Assembly (NCBI GenBank): GCA_017744715.1
Contig: JAGIAT010000002.1
Coordinates: 1-64,000, forward strand
DNA: 64,000 nucleotides
Source: Niabella sp.
GTDB lineage: Bacteria; Bacteroidota; Bacteroidia; Chitinophagales; Chitinophagaceae
Direction of reading: 5' to 3'
Positions 9,003-17,785 of this stretch are shown one piece after another. The position numbers were made by a program, and so were the translations under genes. The notes beneath the pieces were generated by a model. The model saw only the letters and a program-made list of their open reading frames with translations. It ran no database searches and was not told the origin of the DNA. Each line of letters begins with the position of its first letter. Position 1 is the first letter of the stretch.

Positions 9003-10070
9003 TTATTTTGTTATTGTTATTTTATTTCCCTGTATGCTGTATCTGAAGCTTTTTGCCTGTTGCAAAGCAGTTAAAGCCTGTTCAATGGTTTCATTTATAA
9101 AAACGGCTGTAAAACGGTAATGCCCGATGTCGGGGTCGTCGAAAATAATATCCACTCCATACCATTTCTCCAGCAATTCTTTTACATCCTTCAGCTCCTG
9201 GTCCTGGATCACAATGCGGTTTTGGGTCCACGCCGTTTCCACGATGGTGCTGTCCTTGGTAAGCGTATATGGATATAATGCCATCTCAGGAAGATTGTCT
9301 CCGGAGGCGGTCCTGGCCGTTTCCGTATTTTTACCGGAGCGTTTCCGGTTATAAACGATCTTCTGACCGGGCTTCAGGGAGATCGCAGCGTTACCGGCTC
9401 GGGTCGTTTCCATAGTAACCGCACCTTTCAGCAACGTTACCTCTGATGAAGCGTCGTTGTCATAGGCTTTTACATTAAACTCCGTACCCAGTACTTTTAC
9501 CTTCAGATCGCCGGTGTATACATTAAAGGGCTTATTGCGGTTGTGCGCCACACTAAAAAAGCCCTCCCCGTTCAGCAATACATCCCGGTTGGCGCCGTTA
9601 AATGCTTTGCGTACCGACAACCGGCTTTGCGCGTTCAATAATACAACCGTACCATCCGGCAATACGATCTTTTTCCGTTCTCCGCTGCCAGTGGTATAAA
9701 CGGCCATGGGCGCTTCATTGTATACACCCGGTGCCTCGTCCCGCATCCCCAGGTACCACCCGATACCGGATGCCAGGATCAGGAATGCCGCAGCTACCTT
9801 AAACCAGGTGTTGCGCAGGAGCCGCATTCCGGCAGGGCGGTTCATTTTCTTTTCAACCGCAGCCAGCCGGGCATTCATCTCCGGTTTGTTGCCGCTGAGG
9901 ATCCGGTACAGGCGCCGGGCTTCCTCAATAACCGCTTTCTGTTCCGGATGCGCGGCCGTGTACTGCTCCCAGTAACGAACGCTTAAAACATCCGTTCCGG
10001 CACAATACTGCTGAAAACTGCTTTCAATTAAAAAGTCCTCTGCATTAAAATCTGTTCGGTCAATCGTCAT
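9003..10070 (-). CDS. FecR-family anti-sigma factor
   Basis: This inner-membrane protein receives the signal from the STN domain of SusC and controls a cytoplasmic sigma factor. It has an N-terminal cytoplasmic part (residues 1-88), one membrane segment at about 90-107, and a periplasmic FecR domain with the usual pattern (YTTGSGERKKIVLPDGT, VLLNAQSRLSV, GEGFFSVAHN, FNVYTGDLKVKVLGTEFNV). A C-terminal DUF4974 domain (LKDVKELLEKWYGVDIIFDD) is probably a secretin/STN-like fold. The length of 355 residues is normal. It sits between the sigma gene (322-base gap) and the susC it probably controls. The pair is expected to be induced when the SusC/D substrate is present. Confidence 0.95.
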   Translation of the reverse strand: MTIDRTDFNAEDFLIESSFQQYCAGTDVLSVRYWEQYTAAHPEQKAVIEEARRLYRILSGNKPEMNARLAAVEKKMNRPAGMRLLRNTWFKVAAAFLILASGIGWYLGMRDEAPGVYNEAPMAVYTTGSGERKKIVLPDGTVVLLNAQSRLSVRKAFNGANRDVLLNGEGFFSVAHNRNKPFNVYTGDLKVKVLGTEFNVKAYDNDASSEVTLLKGAVTMETTRAGNAAISLKPGQKIVYNRKRSGKNTETARTASGDNLPEMALYPYTLTKDSTIVETAWTQNRIVIQDQELKDVKELLEKWYGVDIIFDDPDIGHYRFTAVFINETIEQALTALQQAKSFRYSIQGNKITITK

Positions 10071-10392
10071 AACTGTTCAAAATGGCAATAGCACCCTTTA
10101 TAATATAACAGTGCCGCGATCTTTTCCTTTTTCCTAAGAAAAATCAAACTTTTTTTTACTTTTTTTTAAAAGGCTCCGGAATTGCTATTCAGCAGACAAT
10201 GTTGTTTCCTTAAAGCCGCAGATCACGCCCGGGGCGTGACAAGATTTGGTACTTTACCAGCAACAATGCCGCAGAAAAGCGCCGCAGGCACAATCAGCGT
10301 ATCTGCGGCAACCATAAAAATTGCTTAAGAAAACGGTATTGATTCAGCAGTTGAAACACACACTTTTAAAACCAGGATGCCATCTGTTTACC
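10071..10392. other. Intergenic gap between fecR and its sigma gene
   Basis: The 322 bases contain an A/T-rich low-complexity tract (10130-10175) and a palindromic repeat (10215-10241, listed separately). No gene and no clear promoter for fecR was found on the minus strand. Confidence 0.5.
10215..10241. repeat. REP-like palindromic repeat, copy 1
   Basis: TCACGCCC and GGGCGTGA form a perfect inverted repeat around one G (10223-10239). Bases 10215-10236 are identical, in reverse complement, to 60750-60771. The match extends to 27 bases with one difference (60745-60771). It is a short dispersed element of unknown role. Confidence 0.6.
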
Positions 10393-10977
10393 CTAGGAAG
10401 CGCCCAGCTCCTTTCTTAGTATTTTCAGTGCGTCATAGATGGTGTTATAGGCTGTTTTAATGGTTTGGTTGGTTTGCGCTGCAATCTGTTCATAGGAAAG
10501 CCCGTCAAAAAACTTCAGGCAGATCAGCTGTTTTTGCCGGTACGTAAGCTTTTCCAGGGCGGCTTTCAGCTGTTCCTTTACCAATTCATCCGTTTGAACC
10601 CTTACGATGAACTCTTCGTAACTCATCTCCACCCACTCGTCTTCCTTAAAGGAATTCAACAGGGCATCGTTTATTTTGCGCTTGCGCTCCAGCAGGCGAA
10701 AGATCTTCCGTTTTACAAACGTGCGCAGGTAGGCTTCCACCTGTTCTACACGTCCGAATGAGCGGTGTTTTTGCCACAGCGTAATAAATACCTCATCGGC
10801 AGCTTCTGCCGCTACCGCAGCATCCGCACATATTGTGATCCCAAAATTTACCAGCGGGTAATACAGTTCTTTGTACAGATCAAAAAAAGCGTCTTTGTCT
10901 CCGTTAATGATCCGTTCCCACAACAATTGGCGCTTTAAATGCTGATCCCTTCCCATGTATCGTTTTAATGAGGCCAT
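10393..10977 (-). CDS. FecI-like ECF sigma factor
   Basis: This is a group 4 sigma factor of the kind expanded in Bacteroidota. Region 2 is visible in GDKDAFFDLYKELYYPLVNFG, DEVFITLWQK and LRTFVKRKIFRLLERKRK. Region 4 is visible in LEKLTYRQKQLICLKFFDGL, SYEQIAAQT and KTAYNTIYDALK. The open frame reaches 11004 only with a TTG, whereas the ATG at 10977 (MASLKRYMGRDQ) or the one at 10956 is more likely. It is followed by fecR on the same strand after 322 bases and probably drives the downstream SusC/SusD unit when FecR releases or activates it. Confidence 0.9.
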   Translation of the reverse strand: MASLKRYMGRDQHLKRQLLWERIINGDKDAFFDLYKELYYPLVNFGITICADAAVAAEAADEVFITLWQKHRSFGRVEQVEAYLRTFVKRKIFRLLERKRKINDALLNSFKEDEWVEMSYEEFIVRVQTDELVKEQLKAALEKLTYRQKQLICLKFFDGLSYEQIAAQTNQTIKTAYNTIYDALKILRKELGAS

Positions 10978-11149
10978 AAATACCGGGGTGCCGGTATGGC
11001 GCAAATATCGGTTTATTATTTATCCGGACACCCAAAAGGCGGCTATCATTCTTTTTACAGGTATCTCCTTTTACGGCGAAAAATACCGGTTTATTGTTTG
11101 TACAGCGCACCATCCATGCTGTTCAGGCTGCCCGGCATTCCTGTTTAAA

Positions 11150-11674
11150 TCAGGCCTCTTTGTTCTTATAGAACCGGATCATCTGGCCATAATCCCATTT
11201 CCGCTGTAACCCGTGTACACACCGGGCAATGCGGGTAATTTTTGTGCCATCTGTTTTTGCAGCGTCTACCCATTTACTGAAATAGTTCTGGTGCGATGGT
11301 GCCAGTGAACGGAAATGAGCAAGCACCTCCGGTTCCTCGGCCAAACAATCCAGCAATTCCTGGTTGAGCGTATACTTTTTAGTATCCAGCTGCAGCTGTA
11401 CATCCACCATTGCCCCTTCTTTTTTACGGATGCCTTTCCGCATAGTGGCATTTACCGGCAGGATAAACTGGCCTCCACCCATGGGCAACAGCGAGGCCCC
11501 GGCTATTTTATGATGGTCGATAGCGCCCTTTACCTGAAAGATCTTTTTATTACCCGGTAGCAGCTCCTGTGCCAGGTCCGCCGGGATCTCAATATAAGTC
11601 CACCCGGTTTTATCGCCATTTTCCGCAAACTTCAGCAATCGTGCGGTTAAAGAAACGGTCGCCTGCTTTTTCAT
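11150..11674 (-). CDS. YdeI/OmpD-associated DUF1905 protein
   Basis: The protein has 174 residues. The N-terminal half is a DUF1905-like beta domain (GWTYIEIPADLAQELLPGNK, FQVKGAIDHHKIAGASLLPMGGGQFILPVNATMRKGI). The C-terminal half is the helical YdeI-like part (FRSLAPSHQNYFSKWVDAAK, RIARCVHGLQRKWDYGQMIRFYKNK). Members are cytoplasmic proteins of unclear biochemistry; some have been linked to bacteriocin protection in other bacteria. It is divergent from the FAD oxidoreductase at 11748 (73 bases between starts) and is probably a single-gene unit. Confidence 0.82.
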   Translation of the reverse strand: MKKQATVSLTARLLKFAENGDKTGWTYIEIPADLAQELLPGNKKIFQVKGAIDHHKIAGASLLPMGGGQFILPVNATMRKGIRKKEGAMVDVQLQLDTKKYTLNQELLDCLAEEPEVLAHFRSLAPSHQNYFSKWVDAAKTDGTKITRIARCVHGLQRKWDYGQMIRFYKNKEA

Positions 11675-11747
11675 GATGATAAAGTTCCGGTATCTGCCGT
11701 AAAATTTTCATTTCTTTGTAAAAATTTTCCGGATAAAAATCGGACAT

Positions 11748-13343
11748 ATGCAACAAACCATCATGCTTCGCGTAAAGCCTGAAGCAGCCGAAGACGCAGC
11801 ACAGCTTCTTCCCCATATTGCCCGCACATTGGGCAAAAATCCGGGATCCATCTCGGGTTATACTATTTTAAAAAGCTCCATCGATGCCCGGGGACGCCAG
11901 CCCATGATCCAGCTATCGCTGCTGGTATATGCAGATGAGCCGGCACAGGAACGGGCACTGATCCAGCCTGTTTATAAGGACGTACACAAGGCCCCCCGGG
12001 AGGTGATCATCGTAGGAGCCGGGCCGGCCGGGCTTTTTGCCGCCCTGCAGCTGCTTGAACAAGGGGTCAGACCCATTGTGCTGGAACGCGGGAAAGATGT
12101 GCGTACCCGCCGGCGCGACCTCGCCGCTATCAACAAACAGGGTATTATGAATCCCGAAAGCAATTATTGTTTCGGGGAAGGCGGTGCCGGTACCTATAGC
12201 GATGGCAAACTTTACACCCGCAGCAATAAACGTGGTGATATTAACAAAATACTGAACCTGTTTGTACGCTTCGGGGCAGAGGAAAAAATAGTATACCAGG
12301 CGCACCCGCATATCGGTACCAATAAACTGCCCCAGATCATTACGGCCATGCGCGAACAGATCGAAGCAAGCGGCGGCGCCGTTCATTTTAATAAAAAAGT
12401 AACCGGTTTTATTACAGACAAAGGCGTTCTTAAAGGTGTAAAAACGGCCGACGGCGATGCCTTTACTGCGGCGGCGGTGATCCTGGCAACGGGGCATTCT
12501 GCACGTGATGTTTTTCACCTGCTGCATAATGAAGGCCTGCTGATCGAAGCCAAGCCTTTTGCCCTGGGCGTTCGGGCCGAGCATCCGCAAACACTCATCG
12601 ACCAGGCCCAATACAAGTGCGACTCCCGCGGTGAATGGCTGCCTCCTGCCTCTTACAGCCTGGTACAACAGGTAGGCGACCGGGGTGTATTTTCCTTCTG
12701 TATGTGTCCCGGCGGTATCATTGCTCCTGCAGCAACGGATCAGCAGGAGATCGTGGTAAACGGCTGGTCGCCCTCCAAGCGCAATAACCCCTATGCCAAC
12801 TCGGGCATTGTGGTACAGGTGGAAGAAAAGGATGTACACGCGGTTCCCGCATTCAAAAAAGCATACGGTGCCGCGCTGAACAGTCCGCTGTTCCTGCTTT
12901 ACTTTCAGCAGTGGGTAGAACAGCTAGCTTTTAAGGCTGGTGGCGGCCAACTGGTGGCACCCGCCCAGCGTATGGTAGATTTTTGTGAAGGCCGAATTTC
13001 GCAAACGCTGCCGGATTGTTCTTATTTGCCGGGGCTGCATTCCGCTCCTTTATGGGAGGTGCTGCCCCCCTTTGTAACCACAGCCCTGCAACGTGGCTTT
13101 CAGCTGTTTGGTCATAAGATCAAGGGCTACTATTCCAACGACGCTGTTATCGTAGCTACCGAATCGCGTACCTCATCACCGGTACGGATCCCAAGGGATA
13201 CAGAAACGCTGGAGCATCCTCAACTTGCAAACTTCTACCCCTGCGGTGAAGGTGCCGGGTATGCCGGAGGCATTGTAAGTGCAGCCATGGATGGGGAACG
13301 GGTTGCGAAGATGATTTGTTTGAAGCTGGGGGTGAGAATTTAG
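11748..13343 (+). CDS. FAD-dependent oxidoreductase, COG2509-like
   Basis: This is a cytoplasmic flavoprotein of 531 residues. A small N-terminal alpha/beta domain (residues 1-80) precedes the FAD-binding Rossmann motif GAGPAGLFAALQLLEQG (about residues 88-104) and VLERG. Then come FGEGGAGTYSDGKLYTRS, a second dinucleotide-type segment (AAVILATGHSARDVF) and a C-terminal FAD contact (YPCGEGAGYAGGIVSAAMDG). The arrangement matches the large, mostly uncharacterised family annotated as FAD-dependent dehydrogenases; the substrate is unknown. No operon partner is seen. The stop is followed by a short GAGATTTGAGA-type simple sequence before a convergent gene. Confidence 0.9.
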   Translation: MQQTIMLRVKPEAAEDAAQLLPHIARTLGKNPGSISGYTILKSSIDARGRQPMIQLSLLVYADEPAQERALIQPVYKDVHKAPREVIIVGAGPAGLFAALQLLEQGVRPIVLERGKDVRTRRRDLAAINKQGIMNPESNYCFGEGGAGTYSDGKLYTRSNKRGDINKILNLFVRFGAEEKIVYQAHPHIGTNKLPQIITAMREQIEASGGAVHFNKKVTGFITDKGVLKGVKTADGDAFTAAAVILATGHSARDVFHLLHNEGLLIEAKPFALGVRAEHPQTLIDQAQYKCDSRGEWLPPASYSLVQQVGDRGVFSFCMCPGGIIAPAATDQQEIVVNGWSPSKRNNPYANSGIVVQVEEKDVHAVPAFKKAYGAALNSPLFLLYFQQWVEQLAFKAGGGQLVAPAQRMVDFCEGRISQTLPDCSYLPGLHSAPLWEVLPPFVTTALQRGFQLFGHKIKGYYSNDAVIVATESRTSSPVRIPRDTETLEHPQLANFYPCGEGAGYAGGIVSAAMDGERVAKMICLKLGVRI

Positions 13344-13400
13344 ATTTGAGAAACGAGATTTGAGAATTGAGAGTTAGAATGTATGATTTAACGTTTCGTC

Positions 13401-14390
13401 CTAGTCTCTCGTTCTGAAATTATTGCTGATCAGCCATCCCTTTTCGATCAATTGATTCTTGCGGTAGGCTTTGCGTTCCATGCGGAACTGTTTCTTTTTA
13501 TAAGGCTGCGCTACCAGGCTGCTCAGATCGGGCCGGCCGGCATTTACCCAGGCGGTGTACCAGAAATCTGATAAGGCATTGGCACTGCGGATCAGCTGTT
13601 CGTCAACAGATCCTTTTAATGCTTTATGAAATGCCGTAGCAAATTCTTTGGAATAGAACCGGCGGTTCTTTCCCCAGCGGAACTCCCACCGGTATTTCCG
13701 TGCCGTATCGGTAAAGTTTTTAGACACTTCCTTCTCCGTAGCAAACATTACCGGCAGCAGGGAATGCGTATGTTTCAGGATGCTCCAGATCGCATTTTCA
13801 ACAGAGGGCAGGTACTGCGCCTTGTGCCGGCTTTTGATCGCAAACCCCGCCAGCTCCGTTTCGGGGATGGTGGTTTCCCAAAGGTCATGCAATCCTTGTT
13901 GATTGGTCAGCTGCCCATCATAGTTGATGGATGTATGCAACGGTACATGCGCATCACCGATATAATGTCCCAGGTCTGTAGCATAGAAAATAATGCTATC
14001 CTTATTCCCTTTGCGGAACGCCTCCGTCAGCTTCTGCTGGGTTTCCACCACTACATAGGGAAGGGTACCATATTTCTTCAGGGTATCTGCGGTGTATTTT
14101 GCTACCGCATCTTCCCATTTATGCGGAATGATGTCAAAGGCATGATCGCCGTAATACTCGCCATCCAGGAAATGTTTATTGCCCTCCGCAGGATCCACAT
14201 TCCTCCGCTGATCCGGCCGGGGTGCGTTATACACCAGGCTATCCATGTGGGTATAGAAAAAAGCCTGCATTTTTTTGGGCAACCCGTAAACAGCCAGCTG
14301 ATTTACCGTACGGTGTACGAGGAACCCCCAGCTGCTCAGGCCTGCTACCAGCGCCATCAACAGTATTCCGATCTGTATGTTTTTCTTCAT
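13401..14390 (-). CDS. S1/P1-nuclease-like zinc-dependent hydrolase
   Basis: This is a secreted, probably periplasmic, enzyme of the zinc-dependent phospholipase C / S1-P1 nuclease superfamily. After a signal peptide the mature protein would begin at or near Trp in SSWGFLVHRTVNQLA, the N-terminal Trp and His being zinc ligands in the family. Other expected ligands are seen in RPDQRRNVDPAEGNKHFLD, in DLGHYIGDAHVPLHTS (the HxxGDxHxPLH core) and in GLHDLWE. Three-zinc enzymes of this fold cleave phosphoesters in nucleic acids or phospholipids, and which applies here cannot be told. The last codons (TTCAGAACGAGAG) resemble part of a nearby dispersed repeat. Confidence 0.85.
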   Translation of the reverse strand: MKKNIQIGILLMALVAGLSSWGFLVHRTVNQLAVYGLPKKMQAFFYTHMDSLVYNAPRPDQRRNVDPAEGNKHFLDGEYYGDHAFDIIPHKWEDAVAKYTADTLKKYGTLPYVVVETQQKLTEAFRKGNKDSIIFYATDLGHYIGDAHVPLHTSINYDGQLTNQQGLHDLWETTIPETELAGFAIKSRHKAQYLPSVENAIWSILKHTHSLLPVMFATEKEVSKNFTDTARKYRWEFRWGKNRRFYSKEFATAFHKALKGSVDEQLIRSANALSDFWYTAWVNAGRPDLSSLVAQPYKKKQFRMERKAYRKNQLIEKGWLISNNFRTRD

Positions 14391-14525
14391 ATTTGTAAAT
14401 AATGCTGCAAAGGTGCGGTAAAATTTTCAAAGCAAAAACCGGCGTATACCAGCGCCCGTCCGCTGATCAATTAATTAATGCGGGAAGTTACCGGTTTGTT
14501 ATATTTACATTCTCAAATCACTTAT

Positions 14526-15461
14526 ATGGACTTACTGCAGGTTGCTCATCTAAAAAAATATTTTGCCACCCAAAAGGCGGTAGATGACATCAGTTTCTCC
14601 ATTTCAGAAGGACAGATCTTCGGCTTACTGGGGCCGAATGGCGCCGGAAAAACAACACTGATCCGCATGATCACCGGGATCTTTTATCCCGATGCCGGAA
14701 CCATTACACTCGACGGCCATCCTTTTGATCCTGTTAACGACATCGGCAAGATCGGGTACATGCCCGAAGAACGGGGACTGTACAAAAAAATGAAGATCGG
14801 GGAACAGGCATTGTATCTTGCCCAGTTGAAGGGATTAAAGAAAAGGGATGCCATCGAAAGTTTAAAGACCTGGTTTTCCCGACTGCAAATGGACTCGTGG
14901 TGGAATAAAAAGGTGGAGGACCTTTCGAAGGGCATGCAGCAAAAACTGCAATTTGTAACTACCGTGCTGCACCAGCCACGGCTGATCATCCTGGACGAAC
15001 CATTCAGCGGACTCGATCCGGTTAACAGCAACCTGATCAAGGATGAGATCTTTAACCTCGCGCGTAACGGTGCCACCATTATTTTCAGTACGCACCGGAT
15101 GGAACAGGTGGAGGAGATCTGTGATCATATCATCCTGGTGAATAAGGGCCAGAAAATCCTGGACGGCACGGTTCAGGGCATCAAACAGGATTTTAAAGAA
15201 CATCTTTATAAGGTTTCCTTTACCGGTGCGCCTCCGCAAACAACTGCACCGGAGTTGTTCACGGTAAAACAGGCTTCTTCCGATGCCCTGGTGATCCAAA
15301 AACATCCTGAAGTCAGCAATAACCAGGTACTGGCGCATTTTCTGAATGCCGGCGGTGCCATCGAATCCTTTAATGAGCTGCTGCCGTCATTAAATGACAT
15401 TTTTATCCGCCAGGTAGAGGGCACACCGCTGGCGCGTCAATTTCAAACGCTTCAAGACTGA
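14526..15461 (+). CDS. ABC transporter ATP-binding protein, NatA-like
   Basis: This is the ATPase of an ABC-2 type exporter. It shows Walker A GPNGAGKTTLIRM (about residue 37), a Q-loop region (GYMPEERGLYKKM), the signature LSKGMQQKLQFV, Walker B LIILDEPFSGLDPVNS, a switch His in FSTHRMEQVEEIC, and a C-terminal DUF4162-like domain. The reading frame is open from 14478, but the ATG at 14526 (MDLLQVAHLKKYF) matches family starts. The permease gene follows 5 bases later, so the two form an operon. NatAB relatives export sodium or small molecules; the substrate here is unknown. Confidence 0.94.
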   Translation: MDLLQVAHLKKYFATQKAVDDISFSISEGQIFGLLGPNGAGKTTLIRMITGIFYPDAGTITLDGHPFDPVNDIGKIGYMPEERGLYKKMKIGEQALYLAQLKGLKKRDAIESLKTWFSRLQMDSWWNKKVEDLSKGMQQKLQFVTTVLHQPRLIILDEPFSGLDPVNSNLIKDEIFNLARNGATIIFSTHRMEQVEEICDHIILVNKGQKILDGTVQGIKQDFKEHLYKVSFTGAPPQTTAPELFTVKQASSDALVIQKHPEVSNNQVLAHFLNAGGAIESFNELLPSLNDIFIRQVEGTPLARQFQTLQD

Positions 15462-15466
15462 TTTCT

Positions 15467-16744
15467 ATGAACAAGATCTCCTTAATTATACAGCGCGAAT
15501 ACCTGAGCCGGGTTCGTAAGCGCACCTTTATCATTACCACCCTGCTGTTTCCGCTGCTTTACCTGGCCCTGATCTTCGGTACATCTTACCTCTCTGAAAA
15601 AGCGGGTACAAAACTGAAGATCGCTATTATCGACTCCTCCGGAAGCTTTACACAGCAACGCATCGACAAGGCCAACAAGGATTTCCCCAACAGTACCTTT
15701 ACACTGGTACAGGAAATGCCTGCTGCGCTCGACAAGCAGTTTGAACAAAAAGGGTTCGACGGCTACCTGGTGATCCCCGCCAATACCATGGTGAGCCATG
15801 CTCCGGACCAGCTGGTGGTAAAATCAAAAAAAACACTGGGTGCAGTATCCGATGTACAAACCAAATTAAATACCATCTGGAACGAGATCAAATACGAGAA
15901 CCTGGGCATCGACACGCTCAAGCAACAATTGCTTAATGAGAGCCAGCTGAAGGTAAAATCGGAGAACATGGAGCACAAAACAACCGATGCATCGGTGGCC
16001 TATGGTATCGGGTTTGTATCCGGCTTCCTGATTTATTTTATCCTGATCATTTACGGCGCCCAGGTTATGATGGGGGTTATGGAAGAAAAAACCAACCGGA
16101 TAGCGGAGATCATTGTTTCCTCGGTAAAACCGTTCCAGCTGATGATCGGTAAGATCATTGGCATTGCCTGTGTGGCGCTTACCCAGTTCCTGCTTTGGAT
16201 CGCCTTTATCTTTGTTATTTATAATGCCACCCGGGCCGGATCCGGCATGCTGAATAACAGTGCGCTTACCGGCGCCGTGGGGGGTGTGCAGCAGTTATTC
16301 ACCAACACCAATGTACCCGTTATACTTGCCCTTTTTGTTTTCTATTTCCTGGGCGGATTTTTCTTCTATGCATCCATTTATGCCGCCGTTGGAAGTACGG
16401 TCAATGAGGACATGCGTGAAGCGCAATCGCTTAGCTTCCCCATTACGATGATCATTATTTTCGCATTCTTTATCATGATGACGGCAGCGAAGGATCCGGG
16501 TAGTCCGCTGGCTGTATGGGGCAGTATCATTCCTTTTACCTCCCCGCTGGTGATGATGGCCCGTGTACCGTACGGAATGCCGGGCACCGTGCCCTACTGG
16601 CAACTGGCCTTGAGCATGTTTATGCTGATTGTCTCCTTCCTGTTTGTAACCTGGTTTGCCGGGAAAATTTACCGGACCGGTATTCTGATGTATGGTAAAA
16701 AACCCACCTGGAAAGAGATGATCCGCTGGGCAGTACGGAAATAA
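15467..16744 (+). CDS. ABC-2 type permease, NatB-like
   Basis: The 425-residue inner-membrane permease pairs with the ATPase just upstream. It has one N-terminal span (RTFIITTLLFPLLYLALIF), a large extracytoplasmic domain (about residues 45-180) and then five or more spans starting at IGFVSGFLIYFILIIYGAQV. The cytoplasmic motif EEKTNRIAEIIVSSVKPFQL is a hallmark of the ABC2_membrane_3/NatB family. The C terminus (FAGKIYRTGILMYGKKPTW) also fits. The pair probably exports an ion, lipid or antibiotic. The following 700 bases hold only repeats. Confidence 0.93.
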   Translation: MNKISLIIQREYLSRVRKRTFIITTLLFPLLYLALIFGTSYLSEKAGTKLKIAIIDSSGSFTQQRIDKANKDFPNSTFTLVQEMPAALDKQFEQKGFDGYLVIPANTMVSHAPDQLVVKSKKTLGAVSDVQTKLNTIWNEIKYENLGIDTLKQQLLNESQLKVKSENMEHKTTDASVAYGIGFVSGFLIYFILIIYGAQVMMGVMEEKTNRIAEIIVSSVKPFQLMIGKIIGIACVALTQFLLWIAFIFVIYNATRAGSGMLNNSALTGAVGGVQQLFTNTNVPVILALFVFYFLGGFFFYASIYAAVGSTVNEDMREAQSLSFPITMIIIFAFFIMMTAAKDPGSPLAVWGSIIPFTSPLVMMARVPYGMPGTVPYWQLALSMFMLIVSFLFVTWFAGKIYRTGILMYGKKPTWKEMIRWAVRK

Positions 16745-17458
16745 TTTTGTTTCAGGTTTAATGTTTAAAGTTCCAGGTCGGATTCCGTTTCTGCCTGATG
16801 TAGCTACTTAACTTCCGGTTTCTAAAAAATCCTGACTGAAGAAAAAATCATGGAGCAATAACGGCATCTCAACTTCTGCATTTAAAATTCTTCATTCTAC
16901 ATTTTTCATGCTCTGGAGAGGCCGTTTAAGGTTTGACGTTTAAAGTTTCAGGTTCGGGGCGTTGATGCTTGATGATGGCTCTCGTTCTGAAGCCAGGATA
17001 TTTATTTTCCTCCAAAAGAAAGGCCCGGAACAGCGACGGCATCATCACTTCTACATTTAAAATTTCATATTGGATATTTTAAATTCCCGAAGGGAGAAGG
17101 TTTAATGTTTAAAGTTCCAGGTTGGATTCCGTTCCTGCCTGATGAGCAACTGATAACTGAAAACTGAAGGCTGAAGACTGAAAACTGAAGACAGAAAACC
17201 GATGGCTGAAGCTTTTTGGGGGAACATGGAGACAAGAGATGACAAAATTACATTGTTAACCATTGACGATGAACTATGAACTATGGTTATCGACCATGGA
17301 CTATGCACTATTTACCATTGCCTCATTCCCACATTCCCACATTCCCACATTTTCCAATTCTCAAATTCCCCTTCTCAACCAACCAATTAACCGCCGTTTG
17401 GCTCCCGCTCACCGATATCGGCTGTGCAAACAGCACCAGAGTTTTGTAGATTTGTTCT
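16745..17458. repeat. Mosaic repeat block, minus orientation
   Basis: The gap of 714 bases between the ABC permease and the DUF2752 gene is built of repeat modules. Two units lie at about 16756-16950 and 16951-17140. The second holds a cassette (16956-17094) that matches, inverted, 41770-41910 at nearly every base. Bases 17145-17215 are a degenerate run of TGAAAACTGA-type words. Bases 17262-17372 hold a module with ATTCCCACATTCCCACATT that recurs at 45920-45965. No gene is supported, and short ORFs here are repeat read-through. Confidence 0.8.
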
Positions 17459-17785
17459 ATGAACCTGCGGGCATTCATCATCACATACAGAGAAACGATC
17501 ACCTGGAGTGCGGTATTGCTCCTGTTGTTTTTTATGAATACAGAAAGCAGTTTCTCGCTTTGCCCCTTCCGGGCCCTGGGCATCAGCTGGTGTCCTGGCT
17601 GCGGCATCGGGCATTCGATGCACCACACGTTGCATCTCCATTTCAGCACCGCCTGGCAGGAACATAAACTGGGCATTCCTGCTACAGCAGTACTGATCTG
17701 GCAAACCATAAAGTCACTACCCATCACCAACAAAAACAATAATTATGAACCAGGAACAGGTATTACGGGTCATCCCGGATATTGA
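17459..17785 (+). CDS. DUF2752 membrane protein
   Basis: This is a small membrane protein with the DUF2752 hallmark CPFRALGISWCPGCGIGHSM, where the CPxC-CGxGH cysteines and glycines may bind a metal or form a disulfide. Membrane segments are at about 14-27 and 68-90. The function is unknown. The last 14 codons are read in another frame by the next gene: the ATG of the TM2-domain protein lies 41 bases before this stop. DUF2752 and TM2 proteins are neighbours in many Bacteroidota, which suggests joint action in the inner membrane. Confidence 0.85.
   Translation: MNLRAFIITYRETITWSAVLLLLFFMNTESSFSLCPFRALGISWCPGCGIGHSMHHTLHLHFSTAWQEHKLGIPATAVLIWQTIKSLPITNKNNNYEPGTGITGHPGY

Noticed and set aside
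11913..12839. Open frame of 308 codons on the minus strand
   Set aside because: It lies wholly opposite the FAD oxidoreductase gene, whose motifs are clear. The antisense product has no recognisable domain.
16745..17458. Possible insertion sequence remnant
   Set aside because: No transposase fragment, terminal inverted repeat or target duplication could be seen. Only short repeat modules are present.
17263..17667. Plus-strand frame of 134 codons before and over the DUF2752 gene
   Set aside because: The first half reads the ATTCCCAC repeat, and the second half is another frame of the DUF2752 gene.
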